Below, piece after piece: positions 54,152-63,485 of a stretch of 64,000 nucleotides of DNA. The notes below the pieces were generated by a model. The model was not told the origin of the DNA, searched no databases, and worked only from the letters and a program-made list of their open reading frames with translations. The translations under genes and the position numbers were made by a program. Within the stretch, counting starts at the first letter, position 1; each line of letters opens with the position of its first letter. The DNA is from a virus. The DNA lies in the IMG/VR virus record IMGVR_UViG_3300042305_000730, positions 32,979-96,978 of that record; one strand, written 5' to 3'.

Positions 54152-55920
54152 ACTTTTCTGTCTTTCTGAGTTATTGGTAATGCACCAACTGTTAATAAAC
54201 CTAGTTTCATACTTTCGTCGTACATGACAGTTGAACGCATGTGTATAAATTGTGGAAGTCTTAGAGAGCCAATAATTGGCCTTTCACAAAAAGTAGTTAT
54301 CTTAAATTCCACATTAAATTTATCTTGTGTAAAGGGTCTTGGTACCAGCGTGTCCGCAATTTCCCATCTCCATACAGCATCTTCTCCCCTATTAGCAATT
54401 TTCCCATAGTAAAGGCCATCAAAACTTACTTGGGGCGGACTTACCACAGGGCGTTCACTGTAATATATCTTATGATTATCAATTGTAATAAGGAATGGTT
54501 CTTCTTCGGTGCCCCACTGTTTGTAATCAGTTAAACCTTCATTAGGTGGTTTTCCAGTTGCATACTGTAAAGGAGCACCACCAGCAGTAGTTGCTGCAGT
54601 AAGGCCCACAGTTCTCCCTCCCACGTTATTTGCATTTGTTACGTGAGAATGCCACCAAATCTTTATTTCTCCACTAAACGTAAAGGTGGCTTCCCCTGCT
54701 GCTTTTGCTTCTTTAACCATTGTGTCATAAAACGCTTGACCTGCTCTAGTTGTTTTTACGTTAAAGTTTAATATTTCACTTGGTTCAGATTTTGAAAAAA
54801 AACTACTAACTTTCTTAACGCCACTTGTTCCTTGGTCCCAATTTGCTTTATCAAGGAACTCACGTAGACCTGCTTTTGTTTGATCTTGTAATCTTTTTTC
54901 ATTTGTACCTGCCGCAAATGTGTCTTCTACACCAGGCGTTTCCGTAGGCACTTTCTGTATGTCTGTTAAGAATGTATTTTCTTGGGCAAAACCAATGTAC
55001 AAAGCCTGCATCTGTATTGCTACTGAGCACTGCGTTGGTATGAAGGAACGAGTGTACTTATTAAAAGTAACTTGACTACTTGTAACAAATCCTTCAATTA
55101 TCATCCAGTTACTAAATACCACACGAATAGGTTGCGGAACTAAGAACGCTTTATTTCCAAGGTTTTGAACAAATGAATTCATTCTATTCTTGTCGTACAC
55201 TGCTGTTGTAGTTGTTTTCTTTTCTTTATCATCTTCATCTACTTTTTCGTAGGTGTCTTCCTGTAAGTTAAGCGAAGCAGTACCTTCTTTTGGGAACACT
55301 GCATTAACAACATCTTGTGAGAGACCAACACCCAAGATGTCGTCAAGAATCATTATGTCTGCAAGAACTCCAAGTTTGGTAACCCACGCTGGGTTATATG
55401 GTTCTTCCAAAAAGTTCTTCATTGCATCTTGAAATTCATATTCGGTGTTTATATTAGGCAAATCTACTTTTGTGGGTTTGCCACCAACCAGGTACGTACC
55501 ACTATTTACTTCTGCCTCACGATTAAATAATAGTTCAAAGGCAAACCCTGCTTTTCCAGGCACGGGTTGGGCTAACTGTGCAGGTTCTTGGTTAAAGAAC
55601 AATTGCATACTTGTATCTGATTGGATACTGCGAGTAATACTATCTGGATTAAATTGAAAGAGGCACTTTAAATTATTTAAAACAGTTGGGTTGTCGGTTG
55701 CACCTTCAGGCGTTTTATTATAAAACTCAGTTAACCTACGAACATACCCACGCTTTATTGTGGTCGCACCACTACCACTATTGACAAAATCACCATCATC
55801 TCTAGCACGGGGGTAAAGGAACGCTGCGTTACTCTTAGTGGCAGGTTTTTTTGTTTCAAGTTTTGCCTGTGCTGCTTGTTTTGCTTTTTGTCCTTTTTGT
55901 CCTTTGTTATTAACAACCAT
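54148..55920 (-). CDS. Baseplate/tube-initiator protein (CIS tube / Afp7-like)
   Basis: 590 residues. After a basic N-terminus, LKCLFQFNPDSITRSIQSDT and LAQPVPGKAGFAFELLFNRE resemble the contractile-injection-system tube-associated proteins that start with a F-x-F-N-P motif. PQPIRVVFSNWMIIEGFVTS followed by SQVTFNKYTRSFIPTQCSVA repeats a tube-like fold (P-x-x-[VL]-x-F-G/S-x-W-x-x-x-G-x-V). It probably adapts the hub to the tube. Confidence 0.7.
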   Translation of the reverse strand: MVVNNKGQKGQKAKQAAQAKLETKKPATKSNAAFLYPRARDDGDFVNSGSGATTIKRGYVRRLTEFYNKTPEGATDNPTVLNNLKCLFQFNPDSITRSIQSDTSMQLFFNQEPAQLAQPVPGKAGFAFELLFNREAEVNSGTYLVGGKPTKVDLPNINTEYEFQDAMKNFLEEPYNPAWVTKLGVLADIMILDDILGVGLSQDVVNAVFPKEGTASLNLQEDTYEKVDEDDKEKKTTTTAVYDKNRMNSFVQNLGNKAFLVPQPIRVVFSNWMIIEGFVTSSQVTFNKYTRSFIPTQCSVAIQMQALYIGFAQENTFLTDIQKVPTETPGVEDTFAAGTNEKRLQDQTKAGLREFLDKANWDQGTSGVKKVSSFFSKSEPSEILNFNVKTTRAGQAFYDTMVKEAKAAGEATFTFSGEIKIWWHSHVTNANNVGGRTVGLTAATTAGGAPLQYATGKPPNEGLTDYKQWGTEEEPFLITIDNHKIYYSERPVVSPPQVSFDGLYYGKIANRGEDAVWRWEIADTLVPRPFTQDKFNVEFKITTFCERPIIGSLRLPQFIHMRSTVMYDESMKLGLLTVGALPITQKDRKV

Positions 55921-58604
55921 TAGGCATTCCTCAGCAATTCTTTCTTAAGTTCTCGTTCCATAATTTGGGCAATTTCTTGCGCCATCTTTCTTGCATCTTG
56001 TTGTGTACTGCCTGAAGAAGTTACATAAATGTTTGGAGCAATTGTAACATTAGTTCCACCTGACACTTGCACACTGGTGCTACCACGACTAGGGGTATTG
56101 AATGTTGGGTCACCTCTATCTACGCCTGCTGTCTTTGCAGCAACTTTTGTTTTTTGCATCCAACTATCAGTCCCAGCCATTGGCCCACCATCAGTGTTCC
56201 ACGGCTTATAGTTACCATCCCCGAACTCAAGGCGTGCTGCTTTTATGTTGGTTCGTGGATCAAACAACTCTTCATTGCTTGAAATGCCGTAGCGTTCCCT
56301 ACGCACTGGGCCCAAATCACCAATCATGTTAATTTGGAAAAGCCCGTAGGAACGATCTGGACCTTTGCCGTTGTATGCACCTGGTTGCCAGTTAGATTCC
56401 CGTCCTGCAATAGCCATCATGTTCAAAAGGTGTTGTCCACGGAAACCACGTTTGTACATAAGTGTTGCAAGTTCTACAGGGTCCATTGCACCACCAGGAC
56501 GAGCACCTGCTGATGGACTTGGTGGGGATGTGTTTTTACCAGTGCTTTGGGCGCTAACACTATGTGAATTACTACCCGTGGCTCCACCCATTGCCTGACG
56601 ATTCATTCTAGAGATGCTGCTAATTTGTTCACCTAGGGACATACCCTGAAAAGTAGAGTAAGTGGCACTTCCTCCTGCTGAATCTTTACCTACGTACTGG
56701 TCTCCAATAACATAGGCACCAGTGTCGGTTCCGCTAGATCCTTTAGAGGTTCCTGCAGGAGCACCCCATCGTGAACCTTGCTTTTCATATTCCCACCTAG
56801 AGTTTGGTAGTTCTGCTGGTTGGATGTGCCATGGTTCTCCGTTGACATCACCAAATGTCTTAAGACCAAAGCGAGCAGCGTTTTCTTGCACCCAGTCCAA
56901 GTCACCAACAAGGTCTGCTGCAAGACCAATTTCGTGCATAGACTTTCCAGGAGGGGCGGCTGGAGCACCGCTTGTGTGTTTGTACTGTTCCCCATTCCAT
57001 TCAGCGTCGCCCTCAGAGCCATCTGTTACTTTCTTATAACGAGAAAGAAACAATTGTTTTTGTTGTCCTTCTGAACGAATACCTTCACCAATACCCACGT
57101 TAGGGTTTTCAGCAAACATCTTTAGTAGTCGGGTTTTAAAAGTTGTGTTTAACGGCGCAAAAGTAGAAGTAGTTGCTACTTGTGAAAGTGGTACTCGTTT
57201 CGTTGGTGAGCCATACCCCATAGGTACACTTACTCCAGACCTTTGTTTTTCTTCTGGCATTGGGTCACCTGACATCAATGATCCGCCCAAAAACATTAGT
57301 GGTATGCCAAACGCAGAACCAATGCCTGTCATTGACGCAGCAGCCCCAAGACCAAATGCCGCAGCCCCAAGTCCCTTTCGTACCATTCCACCTTTAGTGG
57401 ATACCCCTACTCCAATAAGTGGGGAGAGCGCTTCTTCAAGTCCACCCAAGGCTCTAGTTACTGCCTGGATTCCTTTTTCCATATCGGCGTAGTTATCTGC
57501 TTGACGCTTATAGAAGTTTTCATCTCTTCCTTCTTTTGTGCGGGCAGTCTCCTCTGCTTGGGTAGCAAAGTTGTCTTCAATGCCCATCATCTTTCGTTGT
57601 GCTTTGTTGGAAGGGTCATACATTCCCTTCCCACCCTTCTTTTGATACGCAACATTAGTATCGGCATAGTCAAGAACCATGTCAATCATGTCTGGCGGAA
57701 CACCCATTGATTCCAATCGTGTCCTTGTTACCGACCCAGATTGACGTGCTCCCTTAAGCACTCCAGCATTAGTTAAGCCAGAATTCTTTGTAATGTCCTT
57801 AATAACTTGGTCAATCCCACGTTGTTGTCCACCTACTCCATAGATACCTGTTCCAAGCATCATTGTCATACGATTGTTTACTTCGGCGGAACTTAAGGTA
57901 TTAACCATGTTTGCCATGTCACCCGTAGAGTACGAGTAACCAGATAGGGCTCTTAGTCCAGCGATACCACTTGCTTGCTTAGATGCTTCTAAGCCCGTAC
58001 TTGCTTGAAGTGAAAGTAACGTATTGATTCCACCATACCCAAGGCGTTGGTCTTGTAGTGGTTTACGCATCTGGTTGTAGTACTGGTTATTTGTAATACC
58101 TTTATTTTGTTGGTAGTACACGCCTAGTTTATCTACACCAAGTGATCTTTCATAGTTACTGTTAATGCGATTATCAAGTGTTTGAATAGCCACATTGAGC
58201 ATTTGCAGGGCAGCAGCACCAGTGCCACCTCTGCTACCACCTATTCCTCCACCACCTGCACCTCTGGGAGCGCCTTGGTTAATAGTGATATTTTGAATTG
58301 CTTGCCTAGCGTCAGTAGCATTGGCTTGGGTAGTTGCATTATTAGTATTATTAGCGGGGCCTAGTGGTAATTGAATACCAGCACCCGTAGGAGACCCACC
58401 TCCACCACCCTGTAACCCACCTAGTTTTTGAATGCCTTGTAGAGCCTTAAGTGTTTTATCTAACTTAGTATTGATTTGCGTTAGGTTTTTACTAAGCCAT
58501 TCAAAATCGCCACGAACGCCTTTAACGCTTTTAGCCAACTTATCAATAGACTCAGTATCAAGTTTGAACTTGGTACGAAGGTCACCTAAGTTTTTCTCTG
58601 CCAT
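55920..58604 (-). CDS. Tail tape measure protein with M15 peptidase and lytic transglycosylase domains
   Basis: 894 residues. Coiled N-terminus (FKLDTESIDKLAKSVKGVRG), a low-complexity Gly/Asn/Gln region, a hydrophobic stretch (GLGAAAFGLGAAASMTGIGS) that may span the membrane, an M15/VanY-like domain (SMHEIGLAADLVGDLDWVQE...NGEPWHIQPAE, with the H-x-x-G-x-A-x-D and W-H zinc ligands) and a C-terminal SLT-like domain (MAIAGRESNWQPGAYNGKGP, then SYGLFQINMIG). It sets tail length and helps to cross the cell wall. TAATG junction with the chaperone. Confidence 0.85.
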   Translation of the reverse strand: MAEKNLGDLRTKFKLDTESIDKLAKSVKGVRGDFEWLSKNLTQINTKLDKTLKALQGIQKLGGLQGGGGGSPTGAGIQLPLGPANNTNNATTQANATDARQAIQNITINQGAPRGAGGGGIGGSRGGTGAAALQMLNVAIQTLDNRINSNYERSLGVDKLGVYYQQNKGITNNQYYNQMRKPLQDQRLGYGGINTLLSLQASTGLEASKQASGIAGLRALSGYSYSTGDMANMVNTLSSAEVNNRMTMMLGTGIYGVGGQQRGIDQVIKDITKNSGLTNAGVLKGARQSGSVTRTRLESMGVPPDMIDMVLDYADTNVAYQKKGGKGMYDPSNKAQRKMMGIEDNFATQAEETARTKEGRDENFYKRQADNYADMEKGIQAVTRALGGLEEALSPLIGVGVSTKGGMVRKGLGAAAFGLGAAASMTGIGSAFGIPLMFLGGSLMSGDPMPEEKQRSGVSVPMGYGSPTKRVPLSQVATTSTFAPLNTTFKTRLLKMFAENPNVGIGEGIRSEGQQKQLFLSRYKKVTDGSEGDAEWNGEQYKHTSGAPAAPPGKSMHEIGLAADLVGDLDWVQENAARFGLKTFGDVNGEPWHIQPAELPNSRWEYEKQGSRWGAPAGTSKGSSGTDTGAYVIGDQYVGKDSAGGSATYSTFQGMSLGEQISSISRMNRQAMGGATGSNSHSVSAQSTGKNTSPPSPSAGARPGGAMDPVELATLMYKRGFRGQHLLNMMAIAGRESNWQPGAYNGKGPDRSYGLFQINMIGDLGPVRRERYGISSNEELFDPRTNIKAARLEFGDGNYKPWNTDGGPMAGTDSWMQKTKVAAKTAGVDRGDPTFNTPSRGSTSVQVSGGTNVTIAPNIYVTSSGSTQQDARKMAQEIAQIMERELKKELLRNA

Positions 58605-59537
58605 TATGACTCCTGTTTACGCCACTTACTCATTGCTGACCAGTAGGCTCTTTGGCGCACAGTCATTGTTTTTATGTCGTTGAGCGAAAAGCCCTTGTAA
58701 ACAGTTGCTATTGAATCGTACTCCCAATATGTTACTACTAAATTAGCCGAATAAAAGTGAGGCCCAGTTAAGCATGATTGGGAAAGGTTTTTCGCAATGG
58801 GCACAGTGGGCATCCACCTCCTTGATTTCTGGGCCAGGTTGTGCTTCCAATAGTGCATCAATAATCTTTGCTCGGTCTTTCATCCCCAACTTCTTAGCCC
58901 AAACCATAATGTCGGCTGGCTTTTCCACACCTTCCCAATCAGCACACCTAGCAATAAGCATAGTGTTTTGCTCTGGAATGCTCTTCGCTAATTTGCTTAC
59001 ATGCTGGCTATCGGCCCCAGTAACAAGATTAAACTTCTGCACTGTCCCATTCTTAAGGAAAATCTTAATTTGTTCCTTTGGGTTAACAGACGCATCCCTA
59101 TTAGGGAACTCGTTTAGGTTGATAAGTACATCATTACTTCCACGACAGTGGGGGCAATTAATTTGATATTCCCGAGTATCCCCATACGTAGCCTTGACCG
59201 TAGCCAAAAACAATGCATCCCTATCCCCAATGATGAGCGAATCAATCACCGCTGGGTTGCTTTTGACTGAAGTATTACCAATAGACACAACACTTCTTTT
59301 TAAAAGTGCTGACATATATTGGGCATACAAAACATCATCGTCAGAGTCCAAGGCTGCAAGTGCTTCCTCGTCCTCACCAGTTAACTCAGAAACTACCGCA
59401 GTAGTTTCCCAATCCCCCGTATCGTTGTTTTTGACTCCTCGGAACAACTCAACAGATACGATTGGTGACGATTGAATACGGGGTACTGGATCGGACATGG
59501 CTTGATTAACGGCTAAGGCATCAGATTGTGTTGGCAC
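58604..59537 (-). CDS. Tail assembly chaperone, predicted +1 (or -2) programmed frameshift product
   Basis: The zero frame is 58743-59537 (264 residues, GTG start with AGGAG): it has zinc-type pairs INCPHCRGS and AHCAHCEKP and stops after LNWASLLFG. A second frame continues from within this end to 58604 (HFYSANLVVTYWEYDSIATV, then KGFSLNDIKTMTVRQRAYWS), has no good start codon after the first stop, and its TAA overlaps the tape-measure ATG. The position just before the tape measure and the W/Y-rich helical extension are typical of G/GT-type chaperones. Shift window about 58745-58765, near CTTTTAT. Confidence 0.65.
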
Positions 59538-59582
59538 TACTACTCCTATTTGTTTGGTGAACGAATACTATCTTAAAACGGA

Positions 59583-60203
59583 TTATTTGGTGGCTAATGC
59601 AGCAATATCTTCAGGACTCCACGCAACATAAAAACCTTCATGGTGGATATTCATCTGTTGAACCATAATGCCGTTATCACCAGCATTAAGATCACTAAGA
59701 CCATAAGCACCAGGCCAACAGTTAAACATTTTAAAGGCTAACTTAACATTACCTGGTTTAACACCTGCTGTATCGGTATGGCCCAATTGGTACTTTGCAT
59801 CACCAGCCATATACGGATGATCAAAAACCTTAACTAGAATGTCACAACGGTAATTTGAGTCGTCACCTTTAGCACCACCCTCAAAACCAGCCGCGCCGCC
59901 ATTAATCCAAGCATGCATAAACTTTTGCCAATTCCACAGTTCGGCTTGATTGGCAAAGGCACCACGTGCAAAAGAAACCGCAGGGAAGTCTGATTGACCA
60001 ATCATCTTGTGCGGGTGTGTATTCATACCACCCTCACGGTAGGCAATCAGTTCATTCTGAACAGATAGACCACCAACTTGGGCAAAACCAAGATCGCCAA
60101 TACCAGTTACTAGTGTTTTTAGTGCATTGTCAATAGGATGAAAACTTACCGTAAACTTAAAGTTACGTAGAGGATCAGTTCTTGTTGTTGATGTAAATGT
60201 CAT
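59583..60203 (-). CDS. Tail tube protein (gp19-like)
   Basis: 206 residues. RTDPLRNFKFTVSFHPIDNA, VGGLSVQNELIAYREGGMNT then PHKMIGQSDFPAVSFARGAF and WNWQKFMHAW match the T4 gp19/phage tube family (F-x-F-x-V, G-G-L-x-x-x-x-E-x-x-x-Y-R-E-G-G, R-G-x-x-x-x-x-x-[LF]-W-x-W). It polymerises into the inner tail tube. Confidence 0.9.
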   Translation of the reverse strand: MTFTSTTRTDPLRNFKFTVSFHPIDNALKTLVTGIGDLGFAQVGGLSVQNELIAYREGGMNTHPHKMIGQSDFPAVSFARGAFANQAELWNWQKFMHAWINGGAAGFEGGAKGDDSNYRCDILVKVFDHPYMAGDAKYQLGHTDTAGVKPGNVKLAFKMFNCWPGAYGLSDLNAGDNGIMVQQMNIHHEGFYVAWSPEDIAALATK

Positions 60204-60212
60204 TAGTATCTC

Positions 60213-61757
60213 CTAGATATTAGTGGTTACTGTACTTCCACCAGTCCACTGACTGATGGTGATTACGATAAATTCAGCAGGTGACTGCAAGGCTACACCT
60301 ACTTCAATGTTAACTACTCCGTTTTCAATATCAAGTGCCGTATTGTTTGCTGACCCACAGTTTACAAAGAAAGCCTCGGATGCTGTGCGTCCTTTGAGAC
60401 CACCTGTACCCCAGAAGTTAGTAAGTAACGAAGTAAGTCGCACAGTAAGGTCTGTCCACAAACGCTCGTCGTTTGGTTCAAACAATGCTGAGGCAGTTGT
60501 TGTCTTTAGAGTATCTTTGAGGAAATTCAAAGAACGACGAACTGATACAAACTTATCACTGGTATTGCGAGCCTGTGTACGGGCTCCATTGATAATGACA
60601 CCAACGCCTGGAACAAGTGTAAACAAGTTAAGTTGGCTGTCCTTATAGAGTGTTCCTTGTTCAGTTTCGGTAAGTGTTGCAACCAAGCCATATACGTTAC
60701 GGATGTCTAAACCGTAACCAGCAGGTGCCTTAGAAATACCACGAGAAACTTCTGAGCGAACAAACGCACCAGCAACTGCACCACCTGGGTAAGTGTTACG
60801 TACAGCCGCAGCACCTGTCTTAGTTGGGTCAAACATTTTAAGGGCTGGCCCATATACACCACCATAACTTGATTTTGTGTATGGGTCAACAGCATCTGCC
60901 AAAGTTTGCTTAGTAGTTGCTGTAAGTGGGCTGTCAATAATCAAGAACGAATTACCACGAACACTCATAACTGAAAGTGCATTATTGATAATCGTAGAGG
61001 AGGTTTGACCCACAAGGTTAAACAACAGACCAGGAACAATAGTTTCGTATGAATCTAAAGTACTTGCCCAATCTGAAGCGTCAATAGAACTACCTTCAGA
61101 ACCGCCAGCCAAAGTTACGGTAGTTACCAAGTCACCAACACCAACACCAACAACAGTTAGTTCGGCAGTTGGTCCAAGGGCAACAACACTAGCGCTATTA
61201 ATATACGACGAATAGTTTCCTAAAACAGTTGATAGGAAACGGTTATCGGCTGGATTAAAAGACAAACCAGACCAGTTCTCTACTTGAACCCCAGAAAGGT
61301 TTACAGTAACACTAAACAGTGTATCAAGGTCTACTTTTGGTGCAGTAGTTGCAGTAACAACTGTATCTTCTTGAAAAGTAATATCAACTGTTAGGTTGTT
61401 ACCCCAAATACCAGGAGATTTGGCAACGAAGGCTGTCAATGGTGCAGCGCTACCACCAGTAGGAGTGGCATTAACTGAACCTACTGCGGAAACCGCTGCG
61501 GCATCAGCAACACGAGAAACATATGCAGATTGTCCGCCATTAGCAAAGTAATGATACACAGCGTAACCAAGATCGTACACTTGGTTTAAATCACCAAACA
61601 ACGACTTGTACGCCGCCCAAGTAGTGATTAGTGTTGGCGTGGTTGGTCCACGCTCTGCTGTTCCTAGAAAGGCAGCAGTAGTTGGTCCTTGAGCCTGTGC
61701 AATATTTGTCGCAAACGTACCTTCTTGTACGTATACTCCTGGGCGTTCGTATGCCAT
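60213..61757 (-). CDS. Tail sheath protein
   Basis: 514 residues. MAYERPGVYVQEGTFATNIA, AQGPTTAAFLGTAERGPTTP, LGYAVYHYFANGGQSAYVSR and the C-terminal GLKGRTASEAFFVNCG with VEVGVALQSPAEFIVITISQ are the standard landmarks of contractile sheath proteins (P-G-V-Y, F-x-N-G-x, and the A-x-P-A-E-F-[IV]-x-[IF] handshake strand). It surrounds the tube and contracts on infection. SD GAGGAG precedes the ATG. Confidence 0.95.
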   Translation of the reverse strand: MAYERPGVYVQEGTFATNIAQAQGPTTAAFLGTAERGPTTPTLITTWAAYKSLFGDLNQVYDLGYAVYHYFANGGQSAYVSRVADAAAVSAVGSVNATPTGGSAAPLTAFVAKSPGIWGNNLTVDITFQEDTVVTATTAPKVDLDTLFSVTVNLSGVQVENWSGLSFNPADNRFLSTVLGNYSSYINSASVVALGPTAELTVVGVGVGDLVTTVTLAGGSEGSSIDASDWASTLDSYETIVPGLLFNLVGQTSSTIINNALSVMSVRGNSFLIIDSPLTATTKQTLADAVDPYTKSSYGGVYGPALKMFDPTKTGAAAVRNTYPGGAVAGAFVRSEVSRGISKAPAGYGLDIRNVYGLVATLTETEQGTLYKDSQLNLFTLVPGVGVIINGARTQARNTSDKFVSVRRSLNFLKDTLKTTTASALFEPNDERLWTDLTVRLTSLLTNFWGTGGLKGRTASEAFFVNCGSANNTALDIENGVVNIEVGVALQSPAEFIVITISQWTGGSTVTTNI

Positions 61758-61798
61758 TATTTACTCCTCTAACTTAGTGGGGGTTTTTGATAAAGAAA

Positions 61799-62485
61799 TC
61801 ACGAGTTAAAAACATAAGTTTGATGGCTAATTGTACTACTGATTGACGTAACAGGTTTCGTTTCTTCCAAGTGTGCCAACTCTTGTCCTGTTATTTCTGC
61901 TGACATTTTTAAGGTTAAAACCTTGCGAAATATGCGTTTTCTATAGCCAGATTCCGTGTCCAAGAGATCCGCATTAGTCCAATCTAGCATATCAAATCGT
62001 CGGGTTGTATTATCGGCAGGAATGGTAATTGAGTTAAATCTAAAAGGGACTATTTTAGACAACAACATAGAAGTTAATTGTCTGTCATGTAGTGCAGAAC
62101 GGCAATAAATAGATACCTGATATAGCAGGTCTACTGGGATAAATGGGTCAGCAATCATCAATTGGGCACTACCAGAATAGGAATGGCTGGCACTGACTGT
62201 GGATAACTCACTAGGCCAATATGACACAAATGCTGGTCTATCTTCATAACGGGCAGCATTGGTAGTGTCAAAATAGATGGGGTTATCTGAGTGCTGGCGA
62301 TCTGTGGCGTGGAGGATGTCTATAAGTTCAATAGTGATAAACGGGTATTCTCGTTCAGTTTCACCTTCGGGATAGCGGAAAAAGACCTTGACTGGGCGTT
62401 GGGCATTGCGGTCATCAACCACATACAGAGAACTAAACCTGGCTTTAATTGCCTCATCTTCCGCTAAGATAAAACCAGTCTTCAC
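61799..62485 (-). CDS. Tail completion / neck protein
   Basis: 228 residues. LAEDEAIKARFSSLYVVDDR, PVKVFFRYPEGETEREYPFI then TIELIDIL, and ADPFIPVDLLYQVSIYCRSA fit tail-terminator or head-tail joining proteins (P-x-I-x-[VI] strand then a helical region with R). Just upstream of the sheath, as T4 gp15 or gp3 would be. Exact homology not certain. Confidence 0.55.
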   Translation of the reverse strand: MKTGFILAEDEAIKARFSSLYVVDDRNAQRPVKVFFRYPEGETEREYPFITIELIDILHATDRQHSDNPIYFDTTNAARYEDRPAFVSYWPSELSTVSASHSYSGSAQLMIADPFIPVDLLYQVSIYCRSALHDRQLTSMLLSKIVPFRFNSITIPADNTTRRFDMLDWTNADLLDTESGYRKRIFRKVLTLKMSAEITGQELAHLEETKPVTSISSTISHQTYVFNS

Positions 62486-62892
62486 TTACTGCGCCCTGTT
62501 TCAGCAAGTCTTTTAAGTCTTTTGTTTATTTCTGCACCAAGTGTTCGGTTGGCGGTTAAGATTTCATGGCGAATAATGGACTTCGCAGGAGAACCAAACT
62601 CTATATCCATTGCTTCTTGCTGTGATTCAGGTAAGGTACCATAGGCAAAAGAGTTATCCTCACTGTCCCAAGTAATCCTAAAGTCTTTTGCAATAGGGTC
62701 CCACCGACTATCTTTTTGCGGGAGTACTCCTTGGATACGGGAAACTTCGGACTTCCTAGCATCCTCAAGGATGTCACCTAGGTATGTTTCTAGGTTTAAA
62801 AACAAATCACCATAGAATGCTAATGGGGCAGGGCATCCTTGGATTAGTTGCTTGGAACTAGAACTTTGGGCAACGACAGGTGTAGCAACCAT
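62482..62892 (-). CDS. Neck / head-tail connector protein
   Basis: 136 residues. LFLNLETYLGDILEDARKSE, DFRITWDSEDNSFAYGTLPE then AMDIEFGSPAKSIIRHEILT resemble phage connector proteins in the region between portal and sheath (A-x-x-x-E-F-G-x-[PA]-x-x-x-x-x-R). Function inferred from position. Confidence 0.5.
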   Translation of the reverse strand: MVATPVVAQSSSSKQLIQGCPAPLAFYGDLFLNLETYLGDILEDARKSEVSRIQGVLPQKDSRWDPIAKDFRITWDSEDNSFAYGTLPESQQEAMDIEFGSPAKSIIRHEILTANRTLGAEINKRLKRLAETGRSK

Positions 62893-62921
62893 GATGTCTC
62901 CTTAGTTCTAGGCGTTGTATC

Positions 62922-62939
62922 GCTTGACGCGCATCAAGC
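62922..62939 (-). repeat. Short perfect hairpin between neck genes
   Basis: GCTTGA and TCAAGC form a 6-bp stem around CGCGCA. No T-run follows, so it is not a convincing terminator; it could affect translation or processing. Confidence 0.3.
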
Positions 62940-62951
62940 AATATAAGTTTA

Positions 62952-63482
62952 TCAGGTTGCCATTGGTAGTTTTTGAGGCCAAGGGTAATCTTGAGTAGAC
63001 ATTGCTTCAGGACCTGGATCGTTTACCATTTCCTCATCAATGTATATTTCTAAGCCTTCAACGACTACGAGGACATCATCTTTTGCCCGACCACGAACTC
63101 GGTACATAGATACCCCATAATAGCGAGCATCATAAAAAAACATATCGTTTAGGTGTCTTTGGTATTCAAAGGGTTGGCTAACCCCCGCTGTGCGAAGATC
63201 CTCAATAGAAAATACAGCATTTAAAACTTGGACTGGCTGACGACCTTCAGGGATTGCCCTTTTAGTATCTTCAGTTTCAGTAATCATCAAGGTAGGTAGG
63301 ACAATCCCATCCTTATACTTCTTACCGCCCGTAGACATATTTCCCTCGTCATACACATCATCTAAGGTGCTACCCCCTTGACCAAAAGGGATAAACTCAA
63401 ACCACGTAACAAACTCCCCTGAGTTACGTTGGTATTGATGGTACTTATTCCTAATTAAATTAAGTTCACGCCTAGTATCCAT
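62952..63482 (-). CDS. Head-tail adaptor-type structural protein
   Basis: 176 residues. LNLIRNKYHQYQRNSGEFVT followed by WFEFIPFG and DDVYDEG, then KDGIVLPTLMITETEDTKRA, and HLNDMFFYDARYYGVSMYRV. The strands and the W-F-E-F motif fit a beta-barrel neck protein (gp14/gp3-type). By position a head-tail joining protein. Confidence 0.5.
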   Translation of the reverse strand: MDTRRELNLIRNKYHQYQRNSGEFVTWFEFIPFGQGGSTLDDVYDEGNMSTGGKKYKDGIVLPTLMITETEDTKRAIPEGRQPVQVLNAVFSIEDLRTAGVSQPFEYQRHLNDMFFYDARYYGVSMYRVRGRAKDDVLVVVEGLEIYIDEEMVNDPGPEAMSTQDYPWPQKLPMAT

Positions 63483-63485
63483 AGG

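Noticed and set aside
58604-58861. Stand-alone 85-aa gene upstream of the tape measure
   Set aside because: Its apparent start lies inside the chaperone gene and the first part is an out-of-frame reading of it; the conserved-looking part is better explained as a frameshift extension.
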